Positions 59,480-64,000 of a stretch of 64,000 nucleotides of DNA are shown here, piece by piece. The notes under the pieces were generated by a model. It did not search any database. It saw only the letters and a program-made list of their open reading frames with translations, and was not told the origin of the DNA. This stretch comes from Gigaspora rosea. Its lineage: Eukaryota; Glomeromycota; Glomeromycetes; Diversisporales; Gigasporaceae. The position numbers were made by a program, and so were the translations under genes. The DNA is taken from positions 235,921 through 299,920 of the forward strand of contig QKWP01000421.1 in NCBI GenBank assembly GCA_003550325.1. Direction: 5' to 3'. How positions within the stretch are numbered: the stretch's first letter is position 1; the number at the start of each line of letters is the position of its first letter.

Positions 59480-59940
59480 TCAAAACGACGCCCTAACAAA
59501 AAAAATTCTTTGAGTAATTTTGCTGTATATCATGCTAACATCAAGCCCTAACTCTAACTTAAACAGCACACTGTGTCGCGCAGCTACTCTAATTTCGTTA
59601 GTCTTTTCACTGACTTTTTTGATTATCTGTGATTATTACTGTCACAAAATAAAAACTCATAATTGTTTAGAGTGAAGACGATGCTAAGGATTAATAACCA
59701 AATTTCTTGTCTTTATCCCTAATAAGAAATCACCTTTCGCGCCCTAACAAAAAAATTCCTTGAATAATTTTGCTATATGTCTTGCTAACATCATCAAGCC
59801 CTATAGGAACTCTAACCCTAACTTAAACAAAATGATCGCTTTTTTAAAAATCGCTCATTTTCCATAAGAAATCACCTTTCGCGCCCTAACAAAAAATTCC
59901 TTGAGCAATTTTACTAACATCAAGCCCTAACTTGAACGAA
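59480..59940 (+). repeat. Three direct copies of an 80-90-bp repeat
   Basis: Copies at about 59480-59560, 59738-59830 and 59880-59935 share GCCCTAACAAAAAAATTCCT, GAGTAATTTTGCT, CTAACATCAAGCCCTAACT and in two cases TAAGAAATCACCTTTCGC. The second copy has CTAACCCTAACTT, a telomere-like word. Non-coding. Confidence 0.75.
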
Positions 59941-60618
59941 CTTGAATTTTTTGGGCATAGTCATGTGCGTAATGGAATACATAAAGATTGCTAAGAAAGA
60001 TTTTTCTTGTTAAGGAATTCTCAAATAATTTCTCTCTGTTCTAGTTTGTCAACTGGTTTAAACTTTAGAACATCGTTAATTTGGCGGCTAAGCTTGTTAA
60101 CTGTTCCATCAGAATTTTCTAATTAGAAAAGAGGTAAGTAGCGTGAAATTACGAACCAAATATCCTATAATATAGCCGTATAGTAAGAATTTTTTAAGTA
60201 GAACACGTTAAATTTTGCATTACACTGATCTTACAATTAGTTGGCTGTACAAAATTTTGAAGTGTCCTTGGTGTATAGTAGTCTAAAGATTGATAATATG
60301 CGTATATGCACATATTTAAGTAAAGATTCCTGGATCTTAATACTAATCGATTCAGCATTCTTGCATATTTAATATAATAAACCCGATGAATGAATACGCT
60401 TGAGTCAAGTTTTTAAACAATTCTATAAGAATTCAATTTATACTAAAAAGTATACGTATATCACTCGCATATATATCGTATTGTCTAATAATAGCCTATC
60501 TTATCTATCTTACAATACATAGAAAAAATATAAACCCGCCACTGTTATCCGAGCCATGAAAAAAAAAAGCATTAAAAAATGACCCTTCAAATCACATGCT
60601 CGAAATTAATTGAATCAA
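59941..60618. other. AT-rich non-coding stretch
   Basis: No recognised feature. The zinc-knuckle gene read on the minus strand ends at 60619. Confidence 0.5.
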
Positions 60619-61359
60619 TTACATATTTGGACATTGTGGTGCATAATGTCCTGTTTGTTTGCATTTTTGGCAATGCCTTACACGTTTTGATTCACTTTTT
60701 GAATTATTTAAATTGTTTGAATTACTTGAACTACTTTCAATGTCATTATCGTTATTCAAAATTATAGCCTTGTCAGTAGGGTGGTTGGCGCAAAGTAAGT
60801 GGCGTCGCCAATGGTATTTTAAAATGGGGCGCGCCACGGCATGCCAATTTAGATGTGGTACAGGTATGGAGAGCCAATCACAATAAAACATATAAATATA
60901 CTATATTATAGCAATAGTATATTATAAATATTAATTGGGGTAGCTGCGTGACGCAGTCGCGCTAAAACCAGGAATGTGATGTAAACTGTTATTTTGCTCA
61001 ACTGGTTATCAATTTATAAACGTCTCACTTGGAACAAGACACACAATGAAACAACTTTCAGGTGTAAAGTATCTTTACTATACGCTTCTCTTCTCTTTAT
61101 TCGATACAGTCAAAAGACTAACTTTTGCTCTTTCTATTTATATTAATTCTGCGATTGCATATATTGTATAACACTTATAATTCTCTAATTTTATTTTTTT
61201 AATTGTAATAAAATAAACTCTTAAATTCTACTAATAAAATTGTCTTAGTTACGGTGATCGATAATCACAATACCGTTGCCCAACATTATAATACTTGTCA
61301 TAATTCTGGTCGACTATATTACCAAATAAGAATTTGAAATACATTTCGTATTAAATCAT

Positions 61360-61725
61360 TAGCAATCACTTTATAGACAACTTAGTTCATAAACAATTAA
61401 TTTACAGGCAAGATTATTCTACAGATGGTTACGGTTAATTCACAGACAAAATCATTTTGTTGACAATATATTTAGCCAACAATTTCTTCATAAATTGCAC
61501 CAGCTTTACCGTAAATTCTCAAAACAACCGCTATTTCGAGAATTTACGGTAAATTTAAACTTAATTTTAATGACAATGACTAGAATTATTGTCTGTGAAG
61601 TCTGATGTCATTGAAATAACTGCCAATAAAACAAACTTGTTTGTGAATAATCGATTGTAAAATAATCTTACCTGTAATTAAATTCTCTGTGAACTAAGTT
61701 GTCTGTGAAGTAATTTTTAGTGAGT
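61360..61725. repeat. Inverted-repeat block, possible nested MITE
   Basis: Arms of about 50 bp, ACAACTTAGTTCATAAACAA at 61377 and the reverse complement of 61660-61710 (ACAACTTAGTTCACAGAGAA), both continuing into TTTACAGG or ATTACAGG and AAGATTATT. The centre has AATTTACGGTAAATT-type palindromes (61505-61555). Outer edges are unclear. Confidence 0.65.
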
Positions 61726-62109
61726 TGATGCTACTGAATAGAATATTAAGTAAAAACTCAATAAAATCGAAATAGATAACAATAAATACATTTGAATCTG
61801 ATAGCGATAGAGAATATTTTCCTGATTTCGTTCCACCATATGATACATATTATGCGTTCTCAGAATAACACAAATACCAAATCTGGTGTTGCGATCGGTT
61901 AGGAGAGCTTGATAACATTGGGCCGGTTTAGTTCGATCTGAACAAATTGCGATTAAGGTTAAATGGTTTAAACCGATAACTAATACACATAATTACGGGT
62001 AAAAGGTTCCTTTTTATTTATACGAATCAATACATTGGATTATTAATCTACAACCCTACTTGTTCTTCCTCCATAAGCTAAAACCAAACCCTTATATATT
62101 TTTAATTCG

Positions 62110-62275
62110 TATGGGAGCTTTAATCACTCGTTTGGAGATTCAAATCTCCAAACGGGTGATCAAATCTCCAAACGAGTAATTGACCACCTGTCTGGAGATT
62201 TGATTACCAGTTTGGAGATTTGATCACCCGTTTGGGCTTTGATCCCCTGTTTGGCGATTCAATCACCCGACTATG
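62110..62275. repeat. Alternating TTTGGAGATTTGATCACC repeats
   Basis: Seven imperfect units of about 22-27 bp. Units in the left half are the reverse complement of units in the right half, so the block can fold on itself. It may be a small hAT-like element with subterminal arrays, but ends and target duplication are not resolved. Confidence 0.7.
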
Positions 62276-63115
62276 CCACAAAATATGCCAAAATAAGAAA
62301 TAAATAACGATATAATAACAATACTAACTAAAAATAGTAAAACTTGAGGATATAAAACACCACACGAACAGTAGATGTATGTTACACCAGCACATTGACA
62401 TATGAAATTATAGATTTTTAATGTCCAATCAAATGCAAGATTTGCGAATGTAATTCTAGACAGCAGGTAACCATACACACCGTCAATTTGCATGAATACG
62501 TTCCTAGTATTATTATAGAATATAGAATAAATAAATACCTTGTCGTAATATACCCAGGTAACAATAAGAATATAATATTATTATTAGTCAGTAATAAAGT
62601 ATAATCATATTTGTAATTCTACTTATCTTAATAAAATCCGATTTCATTATAAATCTGTCATCGCTTCTCCAATACGCCCCGAAATAGCAATCATAAATGC
62701 GTCTGGTATCGTAACATGGCATCAGTCGGTGTTCAATACCCATGATTATTTTCAAAAAGTTAGAAGTTTTTAATACAATATAGCTAGGCATTTATTCCTT
62801 AACCGTTTTGCAGACAAATTTGTCTGTAAATTTCTAATCAAAATTGATTTTAATAGAACAACTTATGTAATATAGTATAACCCCAAACTGGTTCTACCAA
62901 AATTGATAACCTGTAATAACTGATAATAGATTGATCTACTACGAATGTTCAACTAATAACCTGCTATTTCTGATAACTATACTCAAAAAGCAAATTATCA
63001 GTTTTATTAGATCAGGTCTATATCTTTGATATGATTGGTCGAATTATAATATAAGCTGATTAAGCAAATTGAAAATCGATACTAAATCTTTTTTTTTTTG
63101 TCTTTTTTTTTTTTT

Positions 63116-63302
63116 NNNNNNNNNNNNNNNNNNNNNNNNNNNNNNNNNNNNNNNNNNNNNNNNNNNNNNNNNNNNNNNNNNNNNNNNNNNNNNNNNNNNN
63201 NNNNNNNNNNNNNNNNNNNNNNNNNNNNNNNNNNNNNNNNNNNNNNNNNNNNNNNNNNNNNNNNNNNNNNNNNNNNNNNNNNNNNNNNNNNNNNNNNNNN
63301 NN
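63116..63302. other. Assembly gap (187 N)
   Basis: Undetermined bases between poly-T tracts inside the hAT-like element. Frames across it are meaningless. Confidence 0.99.
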
Positions 63303-64000
63303 TTTTTTTTTTTTTTTTTTCTAGATCAGTTTATTGTTTAAGAGATAAATAAAAATTGAAACCAGTTTGTTCAATTCAACTTTAAATTTGAGTTAATCTG
63401 GTTTTAATAGTAATTAACCTTAATAGCAACTGGTTTTAATACATATAATAAATATTAGTTTATTAAAAATAAGTTATATAAAAATATATAATTTAAAATT
63501 TATATAAATGGTGCACCATATGGCATGCCATGCACCAAAACATATTAATAGCATGCCATTAAAAAATTATTGCGCCAACCACCCTACTCGTCAGTAATAA
63601 CTCGAATACCTTTTGCTTTTTTTGTTGGAAGTCTTTCACTTTCACCTCTAGATTTATATCGTTTAGGCTGACATCCTTTATGCTGTACGTATATGGGGTC
63701 ACCAATAACCATATTTTTGACATTTTCAACGTGGTTTTGCTGCTTATCCAATTCCGATTTTGTTTTTTCAATAAATCTTTCCAAGTAATCAACAAGTTCA
63801 TTAACATTATCCGCACGAATTGCATAATCAAGTGCTTTTTTTGCATGACTCATTCCATAACCATACTTTTGTTTAGAATTTTGTTTTTCTTGAGTATAAG
63901 ATGTTCTAATAGTTTTAAGATGATTAAAAAGTAATGGTCGAGAGGTGTGCTGGCTCAATCTATTTTCGACAATTTGGTATGTCGGAATCGACGAATGAAT

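Larger units (their letters stand above)
60777..63586. mobile_element. hAT-like non-autonomous element (2.8 kb)
   Basis: Terminal inverted repeats TAGGGTGGTTGGCGCAA at both ends. Flanks CTTGTCAG (60769-60776) and CTCGTCAG (63587-63594) form an 8-bp duplication with one change. GGCATGCCA words lie inside both ends (near 60839 and 63520-63558). No transposase frame is recognisable; a 187-base N gap lies inside. At least two repeat structures are nested within (61360-61725 and 62110-62275). Confidence 0.8.
60619..64000 (-). pseudogene. Transposase-like C-terminus with zinc knuckle, interrupted
   Basis: Read on the minus strand from beyond the right edge. The frame is open from 64000 through 'YQIVENRLSQHTSRPL', 'KKALDYAIRADNVNELVDYL', 'IGDPIYVQHKGCQPKRYKS' and 'IRVITDE'. 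After the 2.8-kb element (60777-63586) it continues 'AIILNNDNDIES' and a serine/asparagine linker, and ends with zinc knuckle CQKCKQTGHYAPQC (60631-60672) and a stop. A DP...KGxxxKR stretch followed by a CCHC knuckle is the usual tail of MULE/FAR1-type transposases, so I infer that family. The DDE core would lie outside the window. The element breaks it, but its two parts keep one frame. Confidence 0.6.

Noticed and set aside
58690..59940. Possible CRISPR-like spacing of repeats
   Set aside because: Repeats are few, imperfect and unevenly spaced, the sequence is eukaryotic, and no cas gene is present.
60935..60985. tRNA-like GC-rich stretch
   Set aside because: It has a vague A-box-like word but no B box and no cloverleaf; it lies inside a transposon.

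Overview
The window reads as nuclear DNA of an arbuscular mycorrhizal fungus, most likely Rhizophagus or a close Glomeromycotina relative. It is very AT-rich, its introns are short, T-rich and GT-AG, and it carries a broken TKL-type kinase and broken TLDc-domain sequence of the kind expanded in these fungi. Decaying LINE, hAT, MULE and small inverted-repeat elements are packed between them. The organism call is an inference from gene families and composition. I see no tRNA, rRNA or CRISPR array, and no cellular gene that is clearly intact. Almost everything recognisable is mobile DNA or a gene broken by mobile DNA.

1-13.2 kb: AT-rich non-coding DNA with four hAT-like miniature elements that have 8-bp target duplications, a TKL pseudokinase (5.4-6.2 kb), one small unassigned ORF (9.4 kb) and a degenerate tandem repeat (10.3-10.9 kb). 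13.2-16.6 kb: a 3.36-kb hAT element with matching terminal repeats and a perfect 8-bp target duplication; its multi-exon transposase is decayed. 16.6-25.4 kb: repeats, a 2.2-kb palindrome (21.0-23.2 kb) whose left edge sits on a single N, a TA-flanked mariner/pogo-like miniature element, and a Mutator-like non-autonomous element with a 9-bp duplication (23.75-25.39 kb).

25.5-41.0 kb: two LINEs of one family. The first (+ strand) keeps both ends but has lost most of its reverse transcriptase. The second (- strand, 30.2-40.96 kb) is split by a composite insertion of about 5 kb, which itself contains a second Mutator-like element and a palindrome of about 700 bp. 41.1-42.2 kb: a TLDc fragment repeated three times in tandem. 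43.2-52.5 kb: an unassigned multi-part coding unit (- strand) interrupted by a 6-kb LINE with a 9-bp target duplication and by a Harbinger-like miniature element flanked by TTA.

52.7-64 kb: a minisatellite with about 57-bp units, a MULE transposase relic interrupted by a TTAA-flanked element, a LINE 3' fragment, another hAT-like miniature element, and a transposase-like gene with a zinc knuckle, interrupted by a 2.8-kb hAT-like element and running off the right edge. The nesting gives a relative order of insertions. Three single Ns sit at duplications or at a palindrome edge and probably mark imperfect assembly joins.
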